From: Acidobacteria bacterium AB60
GTDB taxonomy: Bacteria; Acidobacteriota; Terriglobia; Terriglobales; Acidobacteriaceae
DNA: 64,000 nucleotides
Direction of reading: 5' to 3'
Assembly (NCBI GenBank): GCA_008682415.1
Contig: VANK01000010.1
Span: 1-64,000, forward strand
Shown here: positions 17,948-25,794 of the stretch, one piece after another
Layout: the number at the start of each line of letters is the position of its first letter
How positions within the stretch are numbered: position 1 is the first letter of the stretch
Program-made: the position numbers and the translations under genes
The notes under the pieces: model-generated
Seen by the model: only the letters and a program-made list of their open reading frames with translations
Told to the model about the DNA's origin: nothing
Database searches by the model: none

Positions 17948-18367
17948 ATGATCGAGAGGATCCTGGTGGCGTATGACGAGTCGCAGGAGGCGGAGCGGGC
18001 GCTGAAGACGGGGATCGATCTGTGCCGGGCGCTGGGGGCGGACCTGAAGGTGGTGACGGTAGCGGAGCCGCTGCCGTCGTACTACTCGTTTGCGCCGTCG
18101 GCGACGTTCGCGCTGCACTGGAAGGAGGAGCAGGCGAACCGTTGCTCGGTGCTGCAGCGGCGGGCGCGGGTGGCGCTGGCGCGTTCGGGAGTGTATCCCG
18201 ATGCGGAGGTGGTTCCGGGGGACGAGGTGGGGACGATTGTGGCGTGCGCGAAGAGGTTCCGGGCGGACCTGCTGATTCTGGGATTGCGGCGGCACGCGCG
18301 GATGTCCGGGCACACGGGGCAGCACGTGGCGGAGATGGCGCCGTGCTCGGTGCTGGGGGTGCGCTGA
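17948..18367 (+). CDS. Universal stress protein (UspA) family
   Basis: 139 residues, one Usp domain: ILVAYDESQEAERAL at the N-terminus and the C-terminal SGHTGQHVAEMAPCSVLGVR. The ATP-binding loop usually reads G-x2-G-x9-G-S/T; here the first part is GLRRHARMSGHTG, so nucleotide binding is doubtful. The gene starts 28 bp after the RND permease stop with GGGAGGGG before the ATG, and is likely co-transcribed with it. This pairing suggests stress-linked expression. The target is unknown. Confidence 0.88.
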   Translation: MIERILVAYDESQEAERALKTGIDLCRALGADLKVVTVAEPLPSYYSFAPSATFALHWKEEQANRCSVLQRRARVALARSGVYPDAEVVPGDEVGTIVACAKRFRADLLILGLRRHARMSGHTGQHVAEMAPCSVLGVR

Positions 18368-18446
18368 GGGGACTGACTCGAACGAAGAGGACGATACCCG
18401 AGCCGTGCGTGCTACAAGGATCGAGGTCTATTGCATCGGCTGCGGG

Positions 18447-20537
18447 CTACTGGGCCGGGCTGACTTCCGTGAGGATGCGGTGGTCGGAACGAAAGAGGTG
18501 GTAGTTGGAGAAGGTGACGTCGTCGAGGATGGTTTCGAAGGGGCCGTAGACGCCGAAGCTCATGTTCCATTGATGGAGGAGACGGATGGTGCGGGAGCGG
18601 GAGATGGAGACGCTGTGGACGGGGCAGATGTAGGTCTGGCCGCCCAGGGAGACGGGCCCGTACTCCACCATCACGTCTGAGCGCAGCATGGGGAGGCGGG
18701 GAGCGAGATCGGCCTGCACGGTGATCCGGTAGACGATGCCGGACTCGGGGTTGATTGTGATCTCGCCGTGATAGCCGGTGGTGGTGTGGAAGGGGACGGT
18801 GCCGTCGGGATCGGCAAGGCAACAGAAGCCGACCTCGTAGTGTCCCGAGGGCACGGAATATCGAAAGACGGCCTGCGGGCCCTGGGGCGACTGTTCCCAG
18901 CGCGCCCACTCGATCTTGCCGGGCGGGATTGCCACGTCGGCGAGCACCATGGCGAGAATCGGGCCGAAGGTTCCCTCGGTGACGAGGCTTCGGCGTCGCC
19001 CGCTCTCGCGGCGAACGGGCTTGGCGGCTTCCGTGACCTCGCGGGAGTTGCGCACGAGAACGGTGAGGGTTTGGGGCGCGCCGGGATGGAGGGACTGGTC
19101 GGAGGCGACCGTCTTCCAGGGCTCGTCCTGCTTCTGCGCTGGCTCCTGGTAGCTGATGGTTGTGCGCGTGGCGAAGAGGTTGGGCAGCGTGGCGGTGAGG
19201 CCGTCGACGTAGTGCAGCGTGCGGTCGAGCATGAGGCGCTGATCGTGGAGTTCGGGGGCGGGCATTGCCGGGACCTCCGAGGGCGGCGGGGGCAGGAACG
19301 ACGATCGGTCGCTCAGGATGGCGAGCTCTCCCGGGGCTTTGGATCCATGGAGAAGGGGTTTCAGCGTGTCGATTGCCGCCGGCGTGAGCCGTTCGCCAGG
19401 TTCCATGGTGCTCAGGTGACGGGCTCTGTCGGAGTCGGAGAGCCGGTTGAGGGAGTCCAAAGCGTGCGCTAATTGAGCTACGGAAACCGGTGCGGCGGCG
19501 GGCGCCTCGTCGTAGAAGGTGGGCTGATCGTAGTATTCGGCGTTGGTGCGAGCCTGGGCGCCGGGCCGATTGATCACGACCGTCAGCTCGTGGTACTCGT
19601 CGGGGCGTGTGGCACGCGGGGGATCGAACGAGAGGTGGTAGAAGGGGGCCGATTCTCCAAGGCAGGCATCGATCAGCCGCGGAAGGTTTGGAGGCGTGGT
19701 CAGGGTTGCGCCTCCGCTTTTGGTAGCGAGGACGGCGAGTGCGAGGTCAGAGGGTGCGGTCTCTTTGGCGCTGCGAACCGAGCGGGCGAAGCCTTCGTCG
19801 GCGCGCGGTAGAGGGAACGAGTCGGAGACGATGAGGCTGAAGAGGGTGATTCGCGCCTCGCGGAGACGGGTGGAGAACTCCACGATCTGGTCCATGGAAC
19901 TATCGCCGCCGGTATCGACGGGCCAACCGGGGCCAATCCAGAAGAGGAGTTTACGGCCGGGGCGTCGTCTGGCTTCGATCGCGATGGCACCAAGGGCGCG
20001 CAAGGAGAGCTGATTGCGGGTATGCGCGTAGTCGATGGTGAGACTGTCTTCGACGGCGCGAAGCTCCTGGTGCCAGACGGCGCGGAGGCGGGAGGGAGAG
20101 GCAATGGCTTCGGCCAGCTGGTTTCCGTCGGAGACCGGCTGGGGGGATCCAAAGAGGCCCGCGTCGGAGATGCGGTAGAGCGTGGCGGGGTGGGCGAGGC
20201 GGCCGCTGTTTTGGCGCAGAAAGGCCTCGGCTTGACGGTTGGCGACGGCCATCTGCTGTGAGGAGAGGTTGAGGGCATCGAGGACGAGGAGGATTTCCGT
20301 GGGCGGATCGGGAGGTTCCAGGGTGTGATCGCGGAAGGAGACGAGGCCGGTTTTCTGGCCGTTGTCGAGGAGAGTGAAATCCTCCGCTTTGAGTCCAGAC
20401 ACGATGGCCGCTGATTGACCGGTGACCATGACGTCGAGGGCGATGAGGCCTTCCGCGGGAGCCTGGGCGGCGGAGGAACGGGGGACGAGAAGAAGCGCAA
20501 GCAGGCCGAGGAGCGCGGGCTGGGCGGGGCGAGCCAT
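18447..20537 (-). CDS. VWFA-related acidobacterial protein, N-terminal VWFA form
   Basis: 696 residues, exported. A signal peptide (residues about 1-25, LLGLLALLLVPRSSAAQ) is followed by a VWFA domain of the acidobacterial type (about 25-330). Its MIDAS-like motif reads LVLDALNLSS, so the D-x-S-x-S metal site is degenerate. From about 350 to 690 there is a second module with the features FGPIL, VFRYSVP, GYHGEI, VEYGPV-LGG-Y-CPV and NYHLFRSDHRIL. The same module occurs at the other end of the protein at 41999-45133. The start is the ATG at 20537; a longer start would add 98 proline-rich residues. Substrate or partner unknown, probably outer surface or periplasm. The first 32 bases of this gene and its upstream region are duplicated at 25541-25603. 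Confidence 0.85.
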   Translation of the reverse strand: MARPAQPALLGLLALLLVPRSSAAQAPAEGLIALDVMVTGQSAAIVSGLKAEDFTLLDNGQKTGLVSFRDHTLEPPDPPTEILLVLDALNLSSQQMAVANRQAEAFLRQNSGRLAHPATLYRISDAGLFGSPQPVSDGNQLAEAIASPSRLRAVWHQELRAVEDSLTIDYAHTRNQLSLRALGAIAIEARRRPGRKLLFWIGPGWPVDTGGDSSMDQIVEFSTRLREARITLFSLIVSDSFPLPRADEGFARSVRSAKETAPSDLALAVLATKSGGATLTTPPNLPRLIDACLGESAPFYHLSFDPPRATRPDEYHELTVVINRPGAQARTNAEYYDQPTFYDEAPAAAPVSVAQLAHALDSLNRLSDSDRARHLSTMEPGERLTPAAIDTLKPLLHGSKAPGELAILSDRSSFLPPPPSEVPAMPAPELHDQRLMLDRTLHYVDGLTATLPNLFATRTTISYQEPAQKQDEPWKTVASDQSLHPGAPQTLTVLVRNSREVTEAAKPVRRESGRRRSLVTEGTFGPILAMVLADVAIPPGKIEWARWEQSPQGPQAVFRYSVPSGHYEVGFCCLADPDGTVPFHTTTGYHGEITINPESGIVYRITVQADLAPRLPMLRSDVMVEYGPVSLGGQTYICPVHSVSISRSRTIRLLHQWNMSFGVYGPFETILDDVTFSNYHLFRSDHRILTEVSPAQ

Positions 20538-20568
20538 GTCCGATTGTCCGAGCCAGTATACGCGCGGG
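20506..20568. repeat. 63-bp direct repeat, copy A
   Basis: Identical over 63 bp to 25541-25603, at a distance of 5035 bp. It contains the start codon, leader and first ~32 coding bases of the VWFA gene. Similarity continues a further ~25 bp outward with one indel (GGTTTGGCAGAAACG). Confidence 0.9.
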
Positions 20569-20622
20569 GACAGTGAGATGGTTTGGCAGAAACGAGCGAG
20601 GGAGGAGGGTTGCCGAGCGAGG

Positions 20623-21798
20623 TTATTCGGGGAAATAGATGGTGATGGTACCGGCGTCGGCGTTGGCGGTGAGAAGGGCGCTGCGCGGGCTGGCGGTGAG
20701 ACGGGCGATGGCGACTGAGCCCCAGCTGCCGGCGATGGGCATGGAGGAGGCAGTGAAGCGGCCGCTCGCGTCCGGCTGATAGAGGCGCAGAGTGCGGCTT
20801 TCGGCGCAGGCGACGGCGATGGCGTGGGCACCGTGGCCGGCGAGGTCGCCGGCGGCTACGCTGTTGGGGCCGCGGCAATCGCCGAGGGGAAGAGGCGACC
20901 CGGGCATGGGGTGGAAGCCGCCGTGGCCGTCGCCTAACAGGATGGTGACAGCATTTTCCTGGGGCCCGCGGAGGTCGCGCTGATAAGGAAGGATGACGAG
21001 GTCGGCGTTGCCGTCGTGGTTGAGGTCATCGACCGCGATCTGCCAGGGCCGGGCGCCGGCGGGAACGGGTGAGCCGGCCGCGTTGTGGAGTCCCCCGTGG
21101 CCGTCGCCGAGGAGGACGGAGACGGTGTCGTCATCGAGGTTGGTGGTGACGATGTCCGGGATGCCGTCGTGGTTGAAGTCGGCGGAGCGAAGGCGCTCGT
21201 AGGGGCGATGGCCGGTAGGGAAGAAGGTGCCGGGCGTGAGCAGGCGTCCCGTTCCGTCTCCCAGCAGAAGTTCGATTTGATTGTTGCCCCAGCTGTCGGA
21301 GACGGCGTCGGGATTGCCGTCGGCGTTGAAGTCGGCGACGATGACGCCGTGCGGGTGCGGATTGGAGTGGATGTCGACGGGCGAGCCGGGGGCGAGATGG
21401 AAGCCGCCGCGCCCATCGCCGAGAAAGACCCGCAGGTACGGCGACTGGTGGTTGGCGACGACGAGGTCGAGGTTGCCGTCGTTGTTCATGTCGGCGAGGG
21501 CGATGTCGTTGGGCAGGTGGCCGGCGGGGATGGGCGAGCCGGAGGTGGGGTGGAATGCGCCGTGTCCGTCGCCGAGGAGGACGGTGATGGTGCCGTTGTC
21601 GGCGTTGTCGGAGCCGGCGCTGGCGACGAGGATGTCCGGATTACTGTCGTGGTTGATGTCGGCGACGGCGATCCAGCGAGGGGCCGGGCCGGTTGCGAGG
21701 GTGACGGGACGGAAGCGCGGCTGCGCGGGAAGGATGGCAGCGAGGAGGAAGAGCGTGACCGGGACGGCATTGCGCACGGTGGGTCGATGGTAACGCAA
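20623..21798 (-). CDS. Secreted FG-GAP/VCBS repeat protein
   Basis: 391 residues with a signal peptide (about 1-26, NAVPVTLFLLAAILPAQ). The rest is a set of ~50-residue FG-GAP repeats, each with a calcium-binding D-x-N-x-D-G-x-x-D-type loop (DINHDSNPD, DMNNDGNLD, DFNADGNPD, DFNHDGIPD, DLNHDGNAD) and the strand VLLGDGHGGF. Five loops match well, others are diverged. This predicts a seven-bladed, calcium-bound beta-propeller, probably outside the cell. It is the first gene of the cassette between the 63-bp repeats. Ligand unknown; such propellers bind sugars or proteins. Confidence 0.9.
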   Translation of the reverse strand: MRYHRPTVRNAVPVTLFLLAAILPAQPRFRPVTLATGPAPRWIAVADINHDSNPDILVASAGSDNADNGTITVLLGDGHGAFHPTSGSPIPAGHLPNDIALADMNNDGNLDLVVANHQSPYLRVFLGDGRGGFHLAPGSPVDIHSNPHPHGVIVADFNADGNPDAVSDSWGNNQIELLLGDGTGRLLTPGTFFPTGHRPYERLRSADFNHDGIPDIVTTNLDDDTVSVLLGDGHGGLHNAAGSPVPAGARPWQIAVDDLNHDGNADLVILPYQRDLRGPQENAVTILLGDGHGGFHPMPGSPLPLGDCRGPNSVAAGDLAGHGAHAIAVACAESRTLRLYQPDASGRFTASSMPIAGSWGSVAIARLTASPRSALLTANADAGTITIYFPE

Positions 21799-21876
21799 GT
21801 TGGATTCGATGCGAGGGCAGGTGTGACTGTCTGCAGGAGATAGCGCGTTCGAAGTGTTGGGGTGCGCTCGCTCGGC

Positions 21877-22458
21877 TCAGGGACGCTCGTCGCCCGGATG
21901 CGGAGAGGTGGGGTACTGGTAATCGAGCTTGCGGATGAATCGTGCTGGGGAACCGGCGTAGACTGCATCGGATGCCAGGTCTCCCGTGACCAGCGAGTTT
22001 GCTCCGATGATTACGTTGTCGCCGATCGTGGAAGGGCCGACGATCGTTACATTGATCCCGATCCAGACGTTATTGCCGATGGTGATCGGACCCGGCCGGG
22101 GTGTTCGTTCTTGATCCAGGAGGTGGGTGCCACTGATGAGGGTGAGTCCGTGGGAGGCGAGAAGATTGTTTCCGATGGTGATGGGAGAGAAGTCCCAGAT
22201 TCTGCAGAAGGAGCCCAAGCGGCAGCCGCTTCCCGCCTCAAAATGGCGGCCCTGATAGACGTAGAGATTTTCAGACAGCTGAGAGCCGGGTCCCATTCTG
22301 AAGCCGATGAGGCGCATGAAGCGGCATCGGAACGCGTGAACCGGCGCAGCGTTGGGCGGGGCCGCAAGCATGTTGACGAGGAAGAGAACGAGTCTCCTCG
22401 TCGTAAAGCTCCCCATCCGGGCGATTCCGTTGACTATCTTCAGCAAAGACTCCTCCAT
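21877..22458 (-). CDS. Left-handed beta-helix acetyltransferase
   Basis: 193 residues. After a ~45-residue hydrophobic or helical lead, hexapeptide repeats form the left-handed beta-helix (ITIGNNVWIGINVTIVGPSTIGDNVIIGANSLV). The GTHLLDQ segment holds the likely catalytic histidine. Family members O- or N-acetylate sugars in surface polysaccharides. The gene lies between glycosyltransferase and FG-GAP genes and runs in the same direction as the flippase, so polysaccharide decoration is likely. The start at 22458 has no clear ribosome-binding site. Confidence 0.88.
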   Translation of the reverse strand: MEESLLKIVNGIARMGSFTTRRLVLFLVNMLAAPPNAAPVHAFRCRFMRLIGFRMGPGSQLSENLYVYQGRHFEAGSGCRLGSFCRIWDFSPITIGNNLLASHGLTLISGTHLLDQERTPRPGPITIGNNVWIGINVTIVGPSTIGDNVIIGANSLVTGDLASDAVYAGSPARFIRKLDYQYPTSPHPGDERP

Positions 22459-22582
22459 CCGGATGCGTACGGGCCGTGGGGGCAGGAGACGACTCTCGCG
22501 CAGAGATCCGCGAATTCATGTTGTGATTTCGATTTTATCGACGCAGGTCTCAAGCAGCCGCAGTGCGGGTTCGAGCCGGCGA

Positions 22583-23812
22583 TCAGGGGCGCTGTCCTCC
22601 CGGGTCGAGGCCGAGCGCGGTGCAGATGGTTTTGCGGATCGCGGAGAGGGAATGGAATTCCGTTAGGTAACGGCGATAGGCGAACGAATGATCTGGGGGA
22701 GAGCTGAGGTGGAGACGCAGGGTGTCTTCCAGTTCTTCCAGGGACGATGCTACGGTCGGCAACTGCATATCGCGAAACAATCGGGTGGCTACTCCGTAGT
22801 CTGGACCATAGACAACGATGCTACGAGCGTAGGCGAGGTACTCCATTGATTTCGAGGGGAAAGACGTGGTGACCATGTTTTTTTCGCGCGAGCTGAAGGA
22901 ATAGGGAAGGAATGCGAACAAGCTAGACGCGATCTCTTGCGCCAGACCATCGGAGGTGGCGACCGGGGAGGAGAGGACGAAGGGCGGCAGCGCACCGAAT
23001 GCTTTCGCAGCCACTTCCGGGGAAACGGTCAAGCGCAGCTTCAGATCAGCAGCATCGTTCTGGCGCAGTTTGTCCATGAGGCGAATGAGGTGGCGCATCC
23101 CTTCCGCATACAGGAAGTTGATGCTGCCCACATAGATGATTTGCCTCTGTACCGGCCCCACCGGCCGGGGCGCGGGTTCGAAGGCGAGGGGAAGGGTGGT
23201 GGCGGATACGCCGTAGCGCGCGCGCACGCTCTCTCCCAATCCCGAGGTGATGGTAAAGATGTGCCGCGCTCCGCGGAGGGCCTGGGCGGCGTCTGTCTCT
23301 GCCTGGACCAGCGCTGAAGCAGGAGCGCCTGAGATTTCCAATGCTGCGAGGAAATCGTCCACAAGGTAGAAGGCGTGCGATTTTTGGGTGAGGGCGGCAA
23401 AGCGTGCGGCGCGAATCAACATACTGTAATCCGCGCCGATGGGTGAGAAGAGAATATCCGCGGAGGAGCTCTTAAACCTGCTCGCGAGCATTCTGGGTGG
23501 CAAGGCGTTGGAGAGGGGCACACCCAGAAGGGGAAGCCGCCGTAATGCTTTGCAGGCCAGGGTGGGCAACAGTGGCAAGGTGCTGCACAGGGGCAGCAGT
23601 TCTGGGTCGAGGTCGCAGTCCTTGAAACGGGCCCTGACGGGATAGATGGCAATGGAATCGATATGATCCCGAATCGAGCGCAGGATGGGCGGGCCAGCGC
23701 GTAGAAGTCCATGGGCCACGACATTCCGGTGCACGGGAGGATCTTCGGTATAAACGAGGAGGCGTCTGGCGTGTTTTCGGGGAAGAGGATTTGCGGCCGT
23801 GAGTGTCTGCAA
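22583..23812 (-). CDS. Glycosyltransferase, GT-B fold (GT4-like)
   Basis: 409 residues. The C-terminal half has the nucleotide-sugar-binding pattern of GT-B enzymes: the strand RQIIYVGSINFLY, and SFPSKSMEYLAYARSIVVYGP in place of the family's usual E-x7-E region. The N-terminal half starts RLLVYTEDPP and includes FSPIGADYSMLIRAARFAA. The enzyme likely transfers a sugar from a nucleotide donor to a polysaccharide or lipid-linked acceptor at the inner face of the membrane. It lies in the order flippase - glycosyltransferase - acetyltransferase, 59 bp after the flippase gene. Donor unknown. Confidence 0.82.
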   Translation of the reverse strand: MQTLTAANPLPRKHARRLLVYTEDPPVHRNVVAHGLLRAGPPILRSIRDHIDSIAIYPVRARFKDCDLDPELLPLCSTLPLLPTLACKALRRLPLLGVPLSNALPPRMLASRFKSSSADILFSPIGADYSMLIRAARFAALTQKSHAFYLVDDFLAALEISGAPASALVQAETDAAQALRGARHIFTITSGLGESVRARYGVSATTLPLAFEPAPRPVGPVQRQIIYVGSINFLYAEGMRHLIRLMDKLRQNDAADLKLRLTVSPEVAAKAFGALPPFVLSSPVATSDGLAQEIASSLFAFLPYSFSSREKNMVTTSFPSKSMEYLAYARSIVVYGPDYGVATRLFRDMQLPTVASSLEELEDTLRLHLSSPPDHSFAYRRYLTEFHSLSAIRKTICTALGLDPGGQRP

Positions 23813-23871
23813 GTTCGATCCCGCCTCGGGTTTTGGAGGATGACGATCTTCTTCGACGTCGGGGAAGTTTT

Positions 23872-25308
23872 CTAGATCTCCGAGTGTTGGATCTCAGCCT
23901 GACTCGGGACGCCGTTCCATGATTTTTCTTCGAGTTTACGGAGGATGCGTGGAACAAACAGCAGCCAAGGGATCACTTGCACCAGGATAGAACTCAGGAT
24001 GGTGGACCAGGGAATTGCAACGACGCCGAGGTGTGTCAGGAGCAGGAGCTTCAGGGAGAGGCAGGTGAGGCCGAAGAGGACGGAAATGCCGATCTGGAAT
24101 CGAATGATCGCCGCGGCGTTCAAGAATGGTCCGACGGTATTGTTGCAGGCCTCAAACAGCGGCCAGATCGCCAAGCCAAGCAGCAGCAGAAAAGGGGGAT
24201 GGATGCGGCGGCCGACCCACCACTCAAGGATGGTTGGGGCAAGTACGAGGAGCAGGGCTGAGACCACCAGGGTCACGGAAAGAGACAGGGTGAAGGAGCG
24301 CTTCATGGTCCGGCGGACCCATGACAAGTCGCCGCGCGCGATTGCTTCTCCGTACGCCGGCCAGAGGGGGGCAAGCAACATGGCGACGAGCACGCCGATA
24401 AGTGAGAACATGCGCTGGGGGATGGAGTATTCCGGCACATTCACTGCTCCGAGTGTGCGAGCGATGATGAAGTTATCCGCAGAACTGGCGAGCATGGCGA
24501 CGAGCTGGAGGATGAAGAAGAGTCCTCCCAACCGGGTGATCTGCGCGATGACGTCGCGGGAGACGAGCGCAAAGTCGGGCCTCAGATCGGGGCGTACGAA
24601 GCCGAAAAAATGAGCGGTGTTGAGAGCCACGGCGAGGAGCGGTGCTCCGGAAATGGCAACGACCAAGAGAGGGAGGCCGACGTGCAGGTGAATGCCGGCG
24701 ATGATGCCGATGAGTCCGGCCAGGCTCCCGCACATCTGCCACAAACCGTAACGATATCCCTGCTGGAGCCCAAGCTGGACGCGCTGCACCACATCCATGG
24801 AGATATTGAGGGCAAAGCAGGCGGCGAAGACGAAGAGAGCTGGGCCTGCTTCAGCCCGGGCCAGGGGGGAGAGGACGCGGAAGAAATCGCCCCAATTCAC
24901 GTAGGAAAACAGGGCGAGGAAGGAGAGGAGCAGGAGAGCCGCAATGGAGCTGAGGATGACGAAGCCGCTGGAGACGACTCGGCGTACGCCTCGCATGTCA
25001 TCCTGGCCGAAGGCCGTCGCTACCGCGGTCAGGACGCCGTTGCCCACCCCGAAATCAGCGAAGGAAGCCATCGCGAGCACGGAGTTGATGGTCATCCATA
25101 GACCAAATCGCTCGTTCCCCAGGTACTTCAGGGTGAGGGGGACGGTGATGAGGGAGGTCCCGACCTGCACGAGCCGGGCCAAGGCTGCGGTACCGCCGGT
25201 AATCACCGCGCGGCGGTTCCTCTCTCTCCCGCGCGCGTGATGGTCCAGATTGCCTTGGGATTTCGGGATCAACGTCCGCCGAATCCGATCCAGAAAAGAT
25301 GCGATCAC
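23872..25308 (-). CDS. Polysaccharide flippase (Wzx/MATE-like)
   Basis: 478 residues with about 12-14 hydrophobic segments. The first (residues ~35-60, VITGGTAALARLVQVGTSL) and the motif LKYLGNERFGLWMTI are typical of Wzx-type polysaccharide exporters. It probably moves undecaprenyl-linked oligosaccharides across the inner membrane. It is the first gene of the four-gene minus-strand cassette (flippase, glycosyltransferase, acetyltransferase, FG-GAP). No Wzy polymerase or sugar transferase is in this cassette; those needed may be elsewhere, such as the cluster at 57-64 kb. The start ATG at 25308 precedes IASFLDRIRRTLIPK. Confidence 0.86.
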   Translation of the reverse strand: MIASFLDRIRRTLIPKSQGNLDHHARGRERNRRAVITGGTAALARLVQVGTSLITVPLTLKYLGNERFGLWMTINSVLAMASFADFGVGNGVLTAVATAFGQDDMRGVRRVVSSGFVILSSIAALLLLSFLALFSYVNWGDFFRVLSPLARAEAGPALFVFAACFALNISMDVVQRVQLGLQQGYRYGLWQMCGSLAGLIGIIAGIHLHVGLPLLVVAISGAPLLAVALNTAHFFGFVRPDLRPDFALVSRDVIAQITRLGGLFFILQLVAMLASSADNFIIARTLGAVNVPEYSIPQRMFSLIGVLVAMLLAPLWPAYGEAIARGDLSWVRRTMKRSFTLSLSVTLVVSALLLVLAPTILEWWVGRRIHPPFLLLLGLAIWPLFEACNNTVGPFLNAAAIIRFQIGISVLFGLTCLSLKLLLLTHLGVVAIPWSTILSSILVQVIPWLLFVPRILRKLEEKSWNGVPSQAEIQHSEI

Positions 25309-25540
25309 TCAACGCCCCTGAACCTTTGCGGATTCTGTCTCCCGGTCAGGCGCGGGTCGAAGCTGGTGGTCAAGGCCGGTGGAGACATACGGGATTGGGC
25401 GCGATCTAAGCACTTCCATGCCAACTGCGGCGCGACGGAAAGTGCAGTCTTCAATCTCGCCCTCGTGACCTAGCCTATCACCACCTAATCTCCGCCCTAG
25501 GGGGAGGAGCGAATCTTGCCGGACGAGGAACGGGAAGCTC
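25309..25540. other. Intergenic region upstream of the flippase gene
   Basis: No coding region seen. It includes CACCACCTAATCTCC followed by CCCTAGGGGGAGG (25478-25507), a possible binding site for a LuxR/NarL-type regulator. Confidence 0.4.
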
Positions 25541-25603
25541 CCGAGGAGCGCGGGCTGGGCGGGGCGAGCCATGTCCGATTGTCCGAGCCAGTATACGCGC
25601 GGG
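25541..25603 (-). pseudogene. Remnant of the VWFA gene 5' end (63-bp direct repeat, copy B)
   Basis: Exact copy of 20506-20568, including the ATG at 25572 and codons for MARPAQPALLG, then the frame departs (SFPFLV). The upstream leader also matches further, with GGTTTGGCAGAAACG at 25613-25627. This fragment has no body and is not expected to be functional. The reading MARPAQPALLGSFPF is the fused remnant, with a deletion between GAGGAACGGG and CCGAGGAGCG relative to the intact gene. Confidence 0.85.
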
Positions 25604-25794
25604 AGGAGTGGGTGGTTTGGCAGAAACGGGGTGGGGGGGAAGCTGGGCTATCTACTTAAGCGATTTTCTATGTGCGCCGATGAACGCATTAGACGGATAT
25701 TCCGATATCAGTCAGAATAGTTGTACTTTTCCTGGTCAGGCACGACGGACGACTCCGGGCACGGGCGGGGGATGGTCTGCGTTTTTCTGGATAT

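Noticed and set aside
15916..17949. Arg/His/Gln-rich long minus-strand frame opposite the RND permease
   Set aside because: Typical antisense artefact; the RND frame is complete and conserved.
20538..20831. 98-residue N-terminal extension of the VWFA protein
   Set aside because: Proline/serine-rich translation upstream of a clear signal peptide and overlapping the FG-GAP gene.
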